A DNA stretch of 64,000 nucleotides from the NCBI GenBank assembly GCA_047967505.1, contig CM106541.1; one strand, given 5' to 3'. Source of the stretch: Dipteris shenzhenensis. Its lineage: Eukaryota > Polypodiophyta > Polypodiopsida > Gleicheniales. The notes beneath the pieces were generated by a model. That model worked only from the letters and a program-made list of their open reading frames with translations. It was not told the origin of the DNA and searched no databases. The translations under genes were made by a program, and so were the position numbers. Of the stretch, positions 1 through 11,530 are shown in pieces (position 1 is the stretch's first letter; each line of letters starts with the position of its first letter).

Positions 1-599
1 ATTTTATTAATTTTGGACTTTTTGTGTTGTTTTTGGACAAAGCCCAAAAATCCTTCCCAAATGAAAACTTTACTTTGTGAAAATATCCTCCCCAAATCAA
101 AATTTTACTTTCTGAAAATATTCTTCCCAAATCAAAAGTTCACTTTGTGGCACTATCATATTCACATAAAAATATTGTTTTTTCAATCTATACTTTTGCA
201 CCAACATGCAAGAATTTGAAATAATCCTATATTAGAAATTCTAGCTATATCTAAGTTATTTGTTAATTTAATTATTTTTAATATTTTTCCTTGAAGTTTT
301 TCCTTGACGTGATAAATTTATAAATCCATGAAAGGAGACTTAAATATTTCATGAAAATAACATTGTCACTTGCAATATGCACAAAATTTTTAAAACTTTT
401 AATAAATAGAAAAAAGACATGATGCCATAAGACCCAAGTTTTGTATTAAACCAAAGAGGTATAATAGCAATTATAGCTATTATTATATAATGATTACATT
501 GAGAGACGTTGCTCTCAGCTAGAGTCTTTATATCCAAAATGATATAGATTGAACATATGTTTACAATTTAAATTGTTGCTCTTAAAGAGCCTCAATTTG
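1..599. other. AT-rich intergenic DNA, no gene seen
   Basis: The stretch is AT-rich. The short open frames in it (about 60 codons) have no recognisable motif and unremarkable composition, so none is called. I see no transposon end, RNA gene or clear repeat here. Confidence 0.6.
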
Positions 600-1015
600 T
601 GCCATCTGCATAATTTGACTCCCCATTGTCTTATTGCTCAATGTCACGATAGTCCCTTGCCAGGTGCCATCTGCATAATTTGACTCCCACTTGTCTTGCC
701 AAGCCTTGTCCCTTGGGTGCATTAACTCCCCATTGTCTTATTGCTCAATGCAATAGTCCCTTGCCATGTGCCATCTGCATTAACTCCCTATTGTCTTGCC
801 AATCCTTGACCCTTGGATGACATCCAGTGCAAAATATAGGTGCCATTTGCATTAACTCCCATAAGTTATCTTGCCAAGCCTTGCCCCTTGGGTGCATTGA
901 CTCCCCATTGTCTTATTGCTCAATGTGATAGTCCCTTGCCAGGTGCCATCTGCATTAACTCCCTATTGTCTTGGCAAGCCTTGACCCTTGGGTGACATCC
1001 AGTGCATATTTTGAC
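600..1015. repeat. Minisatellite with GTGCCATCTGCAT units
   Basis: Five degenerate units each begin GTGCCAT(C/T)TGCAT, at about 601, 665, 768, 840 and 943. They alternate between two versions. One contains CCCCATTGTCTTATTGCTCA, and the other ends in CCTTGACCCTTGG(A/G)TGACATCCAG. The units are 70-105 bp and the longer pattern repeats at roughly 175 bp. The array lies just downstream of the transposon gene that ends near 1,097 on the minus strand, so it may be a subterminal region of that element; this is inference. Confidence 0.65.
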
Positions 1016-1096
1016 TCTCATTTGACATAGGAGGTGATGACTCTGATTATAATTGTCTTGGATTGGCTTCTTGCCTAGTACCCAAATAAAATCCTT

Positions 1097-2743
1097 TCAA
1101 TGGACTTCAATACAAAGCTTTAACCATGGACATTCTTCATTTGCGCTGTCTCCTTCTACTTCCTCCATGGCGAGCATCCTTAAAAATTTGTGTATATGCA
1201 AAATAGTTTGCTGTGGTATTTTTATTTTTCTTTCTACCTCATATCCCATGCACTTCTTTGATTTCTTTGCCCTTGAATGCCAAGACACTATGATTTTCTC
1301 CGTCGAAACTTGAGAGACCGCTTCATCACTTGGGACCCACTCCTTCATTATACAATTAGTATACAATGTGTTGTTATCCATATTCTCCTTCCTGCCGTTT
1401 GGCTCATACCATACCGCTGTAAATGTTGTAGCTCTCCCTTGGTCATCTCTTTGCACATCAACTACTTTTGCAACCCAAAACTTCACATTCTCATATTCAT
1501 CATCCGATGGCCGAACCACAACAAAACAATCGACCTCTATATCTACTTGTGGCATAAACTCTCTCTTCTTCAGTCCACAATATGGATGTGGGAGTAATGA
1601 TACAAATTCCTTTTTAAAGACTGGAGCTGGGCGCAAATCGTTATGAACATTTGGCCAAAACATATTGCATTCTTCCTTGACATCCTTTGAGCCTCGCATT
1701 CTCTCAAGGTCCTTTATTAAATTTTGTGTCTTGTTAATTGCAGTGGTAGTGTGTTCTCTCCAAGTAGGCTTTGAATCAAGATATCTCTGGAGCATTTCCT
1801 CTTTGTATGTAATAAATGCTTTTAATCCTTCTATTTCATAGTTAGACCTCTCATTGAATTCTTGTATAGGAGCCCATGTTGGATACCTTTCCTTGCTGGG
1901 AATTGAAGTTAAGAGACTGTAAGGTTCTTTAGGTTCCCATTTTGTATCATGAGAATACTGTTGCCATTGCATTACAGGTTTTTCATCTTTTAAAAAAAAA
2001 CGAAAGTAGTGTGGATTGGTATGACCTGTCAATGCATCACCACCCATTTGTATGAAAGGTAGAATGAAGCTCTTCCAATCATACAGTCTTTCGAGCCTCT
2101 CACATACTGTACTTTCCTTACAACCACCAACTTGCCTGCCACATCTTCTTACCAAGTCATCTATTGTCCCCACATCCTTGCATTTAAGCTCCCTTGAGAC
2201 TGTGCTAAAAACCTGATCGATATCCTCATGTGTATGCCCAACATACAAAAATCCACATTCGACCTCATTGAAGATTCGATGAGCAACTAGCATGGAGCAG
2301 AATGCAAACATGAGTACATTCTTATTTTCTCGCCAGCAATTATCAGCTTGTATTCTCAAAGTCGGTGGTAGGCGACCTTTTTCTGCATGTACATTGCGAA
2401 TTGTTTTCATAATAGATGTTACAACTTGATTGTTATAATGTAGATGCAAGGAATCAATCCATATATCTGCAAAGAACTTAATTCCATGCACTAACACTCC
2501 ACATAGATGTGTCTTTAGAAAGTACTTTCCTTGTAATTTAGGTGGAGTGGCAACAAAACGAGGCAATGTTGTTGTATTTTGATCCATGCCATCTACAATA
2601 AGGCACATGTAGTCATCGGGATGCGAAATAGCTTGCTCCTTCCAAAATGCATATTTTTGTCTGGAATGTCGAATAAGGTCATGATGAGATTTTTGGTTTT
2701 TTTTTGTATAATTCCCTTTGATTTGGACATGTTGCACTCTCAA
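1097..2743 (-). pseudogene. DUF7869-like transposase core (548 codons open)
   Basis: This is the longest credible protein-coding frame in the window (548 aa). Motifs seen: LIVDGMDQ (D51, D54), QADNCWRENKN (D134, N135, E139) and VGHTHEDIDQVFS (H170, H172, E173, D174, D176). This D...DN..EN...GHTHEDID order is the signature I associate with the DUF7869 family of eukaryotic transposon proteins, which have an RNase-H/DDE-type fold and are presumed to cut and join DNA. The C-terminal 150 residues hold a beta-rich stretch around FWVAKVVDV and AVWYEPNG. Upstream, the CxxC zinc-binding segment expected in the family lies in another frame at about 2700-2783 (KCNVCDDLKRAI), so at least two frameshifts separate this ORF from its N-terminal half. 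Hence pseudogene, although the core itself is uninterrupted. Family assignment is from memory of motifs, not a search. Confidence 0.6.
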
Positions 2744-2776
2744 TCGCTCGCTTTAAATCATCACAGACATTGCACT

Positions 2777-3340
2777 TTACATTTTTTGCCTCCTTGGGAT
2801 TTTAACATATCCAAAGTTCTTCTTCCAAAGAGTATACAAAGTATGAGAAGAAGCTACAGCATCCCCTCTTTGCCTTTGCTTTTCTACAATAGAGTCAAAT
2901 ACTTCGAGCTTTGTCAAGCCCATTGGAAGGTGCATTTTAGTGATCACATCACCGTTAGGGAGTTTGGTAGATATATGGGGTTGAGGTAAAGCATTTTCAT
3001 GTATGAAGTCTTGCAAAATTGCTGCTGCCCTGACAGTTGAGATTCTTGATTTGGACCTTCCTCTATTACCGTGAATGCTAAATTTGTTGCCGCCCTTTGC
3101 CTTGGTGACTAAATCCCAATATGTACCATGGGATAATCCAGTAATATTGTGATATGCCTTATTGCAAATCCTTTTTCCATTTATGAGAGGTTTTACATTT
3201 TGTCTTGAACTTAGCCTTTTATTGCCATTCTGAAGAAAGCAAGAGAGACTTGTGAGAAGGTATTCATTTCTTTTGCTTCCTCTTCTTTGCCACATGTGTC
3301 CTCTACATTCCCTGATGTCTGCAAGATCAATGAAGCACAT
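2777..3340 (-). pseudogene. N-terminal half of the DUF7869-like transposon protein
   Basis: The 187-aa frame contains a basic RRGSKRNEYLL start, then LSSRQNVKPLINGKRICNKA, a basic GNRGRSKSR segment and PQPHISTKLP followed by LTKLEVFDSI. DUF7869-type proteins usually have a comparable N-terminal part (a conserved Cys-Phe, a basic RGKH-like segment, then a Pro-His-Tyr motif) before their CxxC zinc site and catalytic core. The frame closes at KIPRRQK. The next frame continues with VKCNVCDDLKRAI, which is the expected zinc site, so the stop is best explained by a frameshift near 2,785. The functional role of this part is unknown; DNA binding is plausible from the basic patches. Confidence 0.5.
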
Positions 3341-3346
3341 ACATCT

Positions 3347-4216
3347 TCACTTGCAACATAGATATCCCAATGCATTTAACATGTTCTCCTCCTTCATTAC
3401 TCTCTTCCTCTTTGGTTGCTTTTGTGGATTTACCTGGATTCGCTTTCTCTTCATGCATATGTATGACCGTTTTCGTTCCTCGTGCACGTTGTTATTTGTA
3501 TTTATGCACTTCTTCTCCTCACATTTGTTTGTAACCAAGCATCCATGATTGGTCGTTCCATCCTTGTCCATATCACAATCAAAGCTAAATATTGAATAAT
3601 CCTCTATTGATCTCATCCTCGTTTTTAACATACTCTTAGGACCATTCAATGAATTCAATATTCTACGAGAGTATTGAGAACCTTGAAGCTCTTTCACTCC
3701 TGAGAGAACATCACTCATTGGGACATCTTGCATGGCTTTCACAAATCCACAAGCTTGATTGACACCAGGTTTGTTAATATGCATGAACTCATCCACACTT
3801 GACAAGACATCGCTATTGAAACCTTTGCCCTTCTCACTGTGCAAGAATTCATCCACCCTAGATAAGGCTTCGCTTCTAAAATCATTTTGTTTCTCGGAAC
3901 CAATGAACTCATCCACTCCAAATAAGATGTCACTTCTATAATTGAGTATATTGAAATCATCCACATTTGAAGTGATAGAGCCTGGCACATGGGCACGCTT
4001 TTTAGGTCCTTTGATATTGTAGTATACCTTGTCTTTATCATTGAAAACCACGTGCCTCTTTCTCATGTTTAAAAATTTCATGTTCCATCTCGTATTCTTG
4101 CCTACTTCATAGTAGGGATCACATAAGGGTGTTATGTTATCAACCATACCATCATCAGTGACTTTTAGAATCCTCATCTGTGCAAATGACCATTGCTCCA
4201 CTTGTTCAAATCCCAA
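3347..4216 (-). CDS. Hypothetical transposon ORF with internal VDEF repeats
   Basis: This 289-aa frame has no family I recognise. Its middle (about residues 85-185) is built of degenerate ~27-residue repeats: SDILFGVDEF, SEALSRVDEF, SDVLSSVDEF and SDVLSGVKEL, each followed by a short spacer containing SEK or similar. The C-terminal part is rich in Lys/Arg (KRKRIQ, PKRKRVMKE), which resembles a nuclear localisation region. It lies 6-14 bp from ORFs on both sides on the same strand, so it is probably the linker part of one transposon polyprotein. It could also be an independent accessory gene. Composition is similar to its neighbours. Confidence 0.4.
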   Translation of the reverse strand: MGFEQVEQWSFAQMRILKVTDDGMVDNITPLCDPYYEVGKNTRWNMKFLNMRKRHVVFNDKDKVYYNIKGPKKRAHVPGSITSNVDDFNILNYRSDILFGVDEFIGSEKQNDFRSEALSRVDEFLHSEKGKGFNSDVLSSVDEFMHINKPGVNQACGFVKAMQDVPMSDVLSGVKELQGSQYSRRILNSLNGPKSMLKTRMRSIEDYSIFSFDCDMDKDGTTNHGCLVTNKCEEKKCINTNNNVHEERKRSYICMKRKRIQVNPQKQPKRKRVMKEENMLNALGYLCCK

Positions 4217-4230
4217 TACTTCACCTTCTG

Positions 4231-4617
4231 CTACAGTCTATTTGCAAATGATCTCATTTGTAAAATGTCCCCTATAGTAAAATCCAAGGTGGTGCACTTT
4301 GTATTCTTGATGATGTTTGTTGCATAAGTCTCATCTTTGTCCCACGCTATAAATGATTTGTTGGATGTATTGTAGGGCATAACATCTCTAAGTGTTTCCA
4401 TATCTCCACATTTATACTTTAGCTCAACATGTGTGCTAAGAATCTTTGATACAGTAACTGCCACCTTATCTTCGCCAAGTCTTCGAAAGTGGCAAACTGA
4501 ATTGGGATCACTATCATGGATTGTAGCAAATGCAACTACTTCTCTTTTGCTAAATAAAATCACATCCATCCCTGGAACAAAATCTATAGCCATCTCCTTT
4601 GTGAGAGTCCTTCGCAA
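4231..4617 (-). CDS. ORF resembling plant TNP1/En-Spm transposase domain
   Basis: This 128-aa frame contains VILFSKREVVAFATIHDSDP, then FRRLGEDKVAVTV, GDMETLRDVM and a final KSFIAW. That order (hydrophobic V.L-S, VAfaTI.dsDP, the LG..., GDmeTL.D, then IAW) resembles the plant TNP1/En-Spm transposase C-terminal domain (Pfam Transposase_23), in which a similar VA.G...StDP...LG......GD..TL.DA....IAW pattern occurs. The match is from memory and partial. The likely job is binding subterminal DNA of the element. The gene starts about 100 bp from the edge of the satellite array, so it may be truncated at its 5' end. Confidence 0.35.
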   Translation of the reverse strand: MRRTLTKEMAIDFVPGMDVILFSKREVVAFATIHDSDPNSVCHFRRLGEDKVAVTVSKILSTHVELKYKCGDMETLRDVMPYNTSNKSFIAWDKDETYATNIIKNTKCTTLDFTIGDILQMRSFANRL

Positions 4618-7600
4618 GCAAGCTGCTATAGCAACAATTACATAAATATTAGTCTCTTTTTAATAATCTACTCATTTATTAAAATTTTTAATTAGTACTT
4701 AATTTATTGGTGGGAGAAGTTATCCAATCAAGTACTCATCAAATGGACATGCCAAGTTATCCTTTGCATGGTCGGTCGAGCATTAAATACTATTTTTGCT
4801 CTAGTGTCATGCACATCCGTAAAAAAACACGAGCCTGCTAGGTATGTTATCCAATCAAGCACTTATGGGATGGGTGTGCCACTTTGCATGTAAGTCAATT
4901 CCACCTAGTTGAAGGTGTGTGCAAAGTATTGTGCCCATCGGATATGCTTTGCATTATCGATCAAGCATAAAACACCGTTTTTGCCTTAGTGTCATGCACA
5001 ACCATGAAAAAACACGGTCCTGAGTGTGTTAATCAAACAAGTACTTATTGGATGGGGGCTCCACTTTTCACGCAAGTCCATTTCAACTAGTTTTATATGT
5101 GTGCAAAGTATTGTCACCATCGGATATGCTCTGCATGGTTGATTATGCATTATACAACGTTCTTCCTGTAGTGATATGCACATCTGCAAAAAAACACGCC
5201 CTTAGGTATGTTATCTAACTAAGTACTACTTATCGGATTGGTGTGCCTCTTTGACAAAATTTCAATACCACCTAGGTTAAGTCGTAGGAAAAGTATTGTT
5301 CCCATCGGATATGCTTTGCATGGTCGATCGAGCATTAAATACTATTTTTGCTCTAGTGTCATGCACATCCGTAAAAAAAATACGCTACTAGGTGTGTTAT
5401 CTGATCAAGTACTTATGCGATGGGAATGCCAATTTGCATGTAAGTCAATTCCACCTGGTTGAAGGTGTGTGTAAAGTATTGTGCCCATCGGATATGCTTT
5501 TCATTGTGGATCAAGCATAAAACACCGTTTTTGCCTTAGTGTCATGCACAACCATGAAAACACACGGTCCTAGGTGTGTTATTCAAACAAGTACTTATCG
5601 GATGGGGGCTCCACTTTGCACGCAAGTCTGTTCCAACTACGTTGAGGTGCATGCAAAGTATTGTCACCATCAGATATGCTTTGCATGGTCGATCATGCCT
5701 TATACACCATTTTTTCTCTAGTGATATGCACATCTGCAAAAAAACACGCCCTTAGGTGTGTTATCAGACCAAGTACTTATCGGATGGGTGTGCCTCCTTG
5801 AGAACATTTCAATACCACCTATGTTGAGGTGTACAAAAAGCGTTGTGCCCATCGGATATCCTTTGCATGAACGATCGAGCAATAAATACTATTTTTGCTC
5901 TAGTGTCATGCACATCCGTAAAAAAACACGCTGCTAGGTATGTTATCCGATCAAGCACTTATGGGATGGTAGTGCCACTTTGCATGTAAGTCAATTCCAC
6001 CTAGTTGAAGGTGTGTGAAAAGTATTGTGTCCATCGGATATGCTTTGCATTGTGGATCAAGCATAAAATACCGTTTTTGCCTTAGTTTCATGCACAACCA
6101 TGAAAAAACACGGTCCTAAGTGTGTTAATCAAACAAGTACTTATCAGATGGGGGCTCCAGTTTGCACGCAAGTTTGTTTCAACTAGGTTGAAATGCATGC
6201 AAAGTATTTTCACCATCAGATATGCTCTGCATGGTGGATTATGCATTATACAATGTTTTTCCCGTAGTGATATGCACATCCACAAAAAAACATGCCCTTA
6301 GGTATGTTATCTGACCAAGTACTTATCGGATGGGTGTGCCTCTTTGAGAACATTTCAATACCACCTAGGTTAAGGTGTAGGAAAAGTATTGTGCCCATCG
6401 GATATGCTTTGCATGGTCGATCAAGCATTAAATACCATTTTTACCTTAGTGTCATGCACATCTGTAAGAAAAACACGCTGCTAGGTGTGTTATCCGATCA
6501 AGCACTTATGCGATGGGAATGCCACTTTGCATGTAAGTCAATTCCACCTATTGAAGGTGTGTGCAAAGTATTGTGCCCATCGGATATGCTTTGCATTGTC
6601 GAGATCAAGCATAAAACACCGTTTTTGCCTTTGTGTCATGCACAACCATATAAAAACACGGCCGTAGGTGGGGGATCCACTTTGCACGCAAGTCCATTTC
6701 AACTACGTTGAGGTGTGTGCAAAGTATTGTCACCATAGGATATGCTTTGCATGGTCGATCATGCATTATACACCATTTTTTCCCTAGTGATATGGACATA
6801 CGCAAAAAAACACACCATTAGGTGTGTTATCTGACCAAGTACTTATCGGATGGGTGTGCCTCATTGAGAACATTTCAATACCATCTAGGTTGAGGCGTAC
6901 GAAAAGTGTTGTGCCCATCGGATATCCTTTGCATGGTCGATCGAGCATTAAATACTATTTTTGCTCGTGTCATGCACATCCATAAAAAACCACGCTGCTA
7001 GGTATGTTATCCAATCAAGCACTTATGGGATGGGCGTGCCAATTTGCATGTAAGTCAATAATACCTAGTTAAAGGTGTGTGCAAAGTATTGTGCCCATCG
7101 GATATGCTTTGCATTGTTGATCAAGCATAAAACACCGTTTTTGCCTTAGTGTCATGCACAACCATGAAAAAACACAATCCTAGGTGTGTTATTCAAACAA
7201 GTACTTATCAGATTGGGGATCCACTTTGCACCCATGTCCGTTTCAACTACGTTGAGGTGTGTGCAAAGTATTGTCACCATCGGATATGCTTTGCATGGTC
7301 GATCACGCATTATACACCGTTTTTTCCCTAGTGGTATGCACATCCGTAAAAAAACACGCCCTTAGGTATGTTATCTGACCATGTACTTATCCAATGGGTG
7401 TGCTTCTTTGAGAACATTTCAATACCAACTAGGTTGAGGTGTACAAAATTTATTGTGCCCATCGGATATGCTTTGCATGGTCGATCGAGCATTAAATACT
7501 ATTTTTGCTCTAGTGTCATGCACATCCATAAAAAAACACGCTGCTAGGTGCGTTATCCGATCAAGCACTTATGCGATGGGTATGCCACTTTGCATGTAAG

Positions 7601-9959
7601 TCAATTCCACCTATTTGAAGGTATGTGCAAAGTATTGTGCCCATCGGATATGCTTTGCATTGTCGATCAAGCATAAAACACCGTTTTTGCCTTAGTGTCA
7701 TGCACAACCATATAAAAGCACGGCCGTAGGTGTGTTATTCAAATAAGTACTTATCGGATGGGGGCTCCACTTTCCATGCAAGTCCATTTCATCTATGTTG
7801 AGGAGCGTGCAAAGTATTGTCACCATCGGATATGCTTTGCATGGTCAATCACGCATTATACACCATTTTTTCCCTAGTGATATGCACATCCGCAAAAAAA
7901 CATGCCCTTAGGTGTGTTATCTGACTAAGTACTTATCGGATGGGTGTGCCTCTTTAAGAACATTTCAATACCACCTAGGTTAAGGCGTACGAAAAGTTTT
8001 GTGCCCATCGGATATACTTTGCATGGTCGATCGAGCATTAAATACTATTTTTGCTCTAGTGTCATGCACATCCATAAAAAACACGCTACTAGGTATGTTA
8101 TCTGATCAAGCACTTATGGGATGGGCGTGCCACTTTTTATGTAAGTAAATTCCACCTAGTTAAAGGTGTTTGCAAATTATTGTGCCCATCCGATATGCTT
8201 TGCATTGTCGATCAAGCATAAAACACCATTTTTGCCTTAGTGTCATGCACAACCATGAAAAAACACGGTCCTAGGTGTATTAGTCAAACAAGTACTTATC
8301 GGATGGGGGATCCACTTTGCACCCATGTCTGTTTCAACTATGTTGAGGTGTGTGCAAAGTATTTTCACAATCGGATATGATTTGCATGGTCGATCACACA
8401 TTATACATCGTTTTTTCCCTAGTGGTATGCACATCCGCAAAAAAACACGCCCTTAGGTATGTTATCTGACCATGTACTTATCGGATGGGTGTGCCTCTTT
8501 GAGAACATTTCAATACCACCTAGGTTGAGGTGTAAAAAAATTATTGTGGTCGATCGAGCATTAAATACTCTCTTTGCTCTAGTGTCATGCACATCTGTAA
8601 AAAAACACGCTGCTAGGTGTGTTATCCAATCAAGCACTTATGCGATGGGCATGCCACTTTGCATGTAAGTCAATTCCACCTAGTTGAAGGTGTGTGCAAA
8701 GTATTGTGCACATCAGATATGGTTTGCATTGTCGATCAAGCATAAAACACCGTTTTTGCCTTTGTGTCATGCACAACCATATAAAAACACGGTCCTAGGT
8801 GAGTTATTCAAACTAGTACTTATCGGATGGGGGCTCTACTTTGCACGAAAGTCTGTTTCGACTACATTGAGGTTCATGCAAAGTAATGTCACCATCAAAT
8901 ATGCTTTGCATGGTCGATCACACATTATACACCATTTTTTCCCTAGTGATATGCACATCCGCAAAAAAACATGCCCTTAGGTGTGTTATCTGACCAAGTA
9001 CTTATCGGATGGGTGTGCCTCTTTGAGAACATTTCAATACCACCTAGGTTGAGGTTTATGAAAAGTTTTGTGCCCATCAGATATCCTTTGCATGGTCGAT
9101 CGAGCATTAAATACTATTTTTGCTCTAGTGTCATGCACATCCATAAAAAAACACGCTGCTAGGTATGTTATCTGATCAAGCACTTATGGAATGGGCGTGC
9201 CACTTTGCATGTAAGTTGATTCCACCTAGTTGAAGGTATGTGCAAAGTATTGTGCCCATTGGATATGCTTTGCATTGTCGATCAAGCATAAAACACCGTT
9301 TTTGCCTTAGTGTCATGCACAACCATGAAAAAACATGGTCCTAGGTGTGTTATTCAAACAAGTACTTATCGGATGGGAGCTCCAGTTTGCACGCAAGTCT
9401 TTTTCAACTAGGTTGAGATGCGTGCAACTTATTTTCACCATCAGATATGCTTTGCATGGTCGATCACGCATTATACACCATTTTTTTCCTAGTGATATGC
9501 ACATCCGCAAAAAAACACACCATTAGGTGTGTTATCTGACCAAGTACTTATCGGATGGATGTACCTCATTGAGAAAATTTCACTACCACCTAGGTTGAGG
9601 TGTACAAAAAGTGTTGTGCCCATCGAATATCCTTTGCATGATCGATCGAGCATTAAATACTATTTTTGCTCTAGTGTCATGCACATCCGTAAAAGACATG
9701 CTGCTAGGTATATTTTTAGATCAAGCACTTATGGGATGGGAGTGCCACTTTGCATGTAAGTCAATTCCACATAGTTGAAGGTGTGTGCAAATTATTGTGT
9801 CCATCGGATATGCTTTGCATTGTCGATCAAGCCTAAAACACCATTTTTGCCTTAGTGTCATGCACAACCATGAAAAAACATGGTCCTAAGTGTGTTATTC
9901 AAATAAGTACTTATCGGATGGGGGCTCCACTTTGCACGCAAGTCTATTTATACTACATT

Positions 9960-10060
9960 GAGGTGCGTGTAAATTTTTGTCACCATCGGATATGATTTGC
10001 ATGGTCGATTGAGCATTAAATACTAATTGTCTCTAGTGTCATACACATCCGTAAAAAAAC
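9960..10060. repeat. B/C hybrid monomer inside the satellite
   Basis: The monomer begins as type B (ACTACATTGAGGTGCGTG, CACCATCGGATATGATTTGC) and switches within GGTCGATT to type C (GAGCATTAAATACTA, CACGCTACTGG). The local unit is therefore A-(B/C) and one monomer is missing, shortening the local spacing of A ends from ~545 to ~355 bp. This is the product expected from unequal exchange within the array. Confidence 0.7.
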
Positions 10061-11449
10061 ACGCTACTGGGTGTGTTATCCGATCAAGCACTTATGTGAT
10101 GTGCATGCAACTTTGCATGTACGTCAATTCCACCTAGTTGAAGGTGTGTGCAAAGTATTGTGCCCATCGGATATGCTTTGCATTGTGGATCAAGCATAAA
10201 ACACCGTTTTTGCCTTTGTGTCATGCACAACCATATAAAAACACGGTCCTAGGTGAGTTATTCAAACTAGTACTTATCGGATGGGGAATCCACTTTGCAC
10301 ATAAGTCTGTTTCAACTATGTTGAGGTGCGTGCAAAGTAATGTCACCATCGGATATGCTTTGCATGGTCGATCACACATTATACACCATTTTTTCCCTAC
10401 TGATATGCACATCCGCAAAAAAACACGCCCTTAGGTGTGTTATCTAACCAAGTACTTATCGGATGGGTGTGACTCTTTGAGAACATTTCAATACCACCTA
10501 GGTTGAGGTGTACAAAAAGTGTTGTGCTCATCGGATATCCTTTGCATGGTTGATCGAGCATTAAATACTATTTTTGCTCTAGTGTCATGCACATCTGTAA
10601 AAAAACACGCTGCTAGGTATGTTATCCGATCAAGCACTTATGGAATGGGTGTGCCACTTTGCATGTAAGTTGATTCCACCTAGTTGAAGGTGTGTGCAAA
10701 GTATTGTGCCCATCGGATATGCTTTGCATTGTCGATCAAGCATAAAGCACCATTTTTGCCTTAGTGTCATGCACAACCATGAAAAAACACGGTCCTAGGT
10801 GTGTTATTCAAACAAGTACTTATCGGATGGGGGCTCTAGTTTGCACGCAAGTCCGTTTCAACTAGGTTGAGATGCGTGCAATGTATTGTCACCATCGGAT
10901 ATGCTTTGCATGGTCGATCACACATTATACACCATTTTTTCCCTAGTGATATGCACTCCGCAAAAAAACACGCCATTAGGTGTGTTATCTGACCAAGTAC
11001 TTATCGGATGGGTGTGCCTCATTGAGAACATTTCAATAACACCTAGGTTGAGGTGTACGAAAAGTGTTGTGTCCATCGGATATCCTTTGCATGATCAATC
11101 GAGCATTAAATACTATTTTTGCTCTAGTGTCATGCACATCCGTAAAAAAACACGCTGCTAGGTATATTTTTAGATCAAGCAATTATGGGATGGGAGTGAC
11201 ACTTTGCATCTAAGTTGATTCCACCTAGTTGAAGGTGTGTGCAAAGTATTGTGTCCATCGGATATGCTTTGCATTGTCGATCAAGCATAAAACACCGTTT
11301 TTTCCTTAGTGTCATGCACAACCATGAAAAAACACGGTTCTAAGTGTGTTATTCAAACAAGTACTTATTAGATGGGGACTCCACTTTGCACGCAAGTCCT
11401 TTTTTACTACATTGAGGTGCGTGCAAAGTATTGTCACCATCGGATATGA

Positions 11450-11530
11450 TTTGCATGGTCGATCACGCATTATACACTGTTTTTAGCCTTGGTGTCATGT
11501 ACAACCGTCAAAAAACACGGCCGTAGGTGT
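11450..11530. repeat. B/A hybrid monomer junction inside the satellite
   Basis: A type B body (GATCACGCATTATACAC) runs into a type A end (TTAGCCTTGGTGTCATGTAC, ACGGCCGTAGG) and is followed by another full B monomer. The local unit is four monomers (A, B/A, B, C). The same fusion recurs at about 12,730-12,790 with the same diagnostic GTCATGTACAACCGTC, so the four-monomer variant has been duplicated. Confidence 0.65.

Larger units (their letters stand above)
1097..4617 (-). mobile_element. Decayed DNA-transposon gene set (DUF7869 type)
   Basis: Four consecutive minus-strand coding blocks (4617-4231, 4216-3347, 3340-2777, 2743-1097) run in the order expected for one long transposon protein or a small gene cluster. 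They are separated by only 6-34 bp but lie in different frames, so the gene is either frameshifted or has tiny introns I cannot see. The C-terminal block carries the RNase-H-like core described under its own entry. No terminal inverted repeats or target duplication could be identified. The left side meets a minisatellite and the right side meets the satellite array. It is probably inactive. Confidence 0.55.

Noticed and set aside
1053-3548. Plus-strand ORFs opposite the DUF7869-type gene
   Set aside because: They are shadows of the minus-strand coding frames, which carry the conserved motifs.
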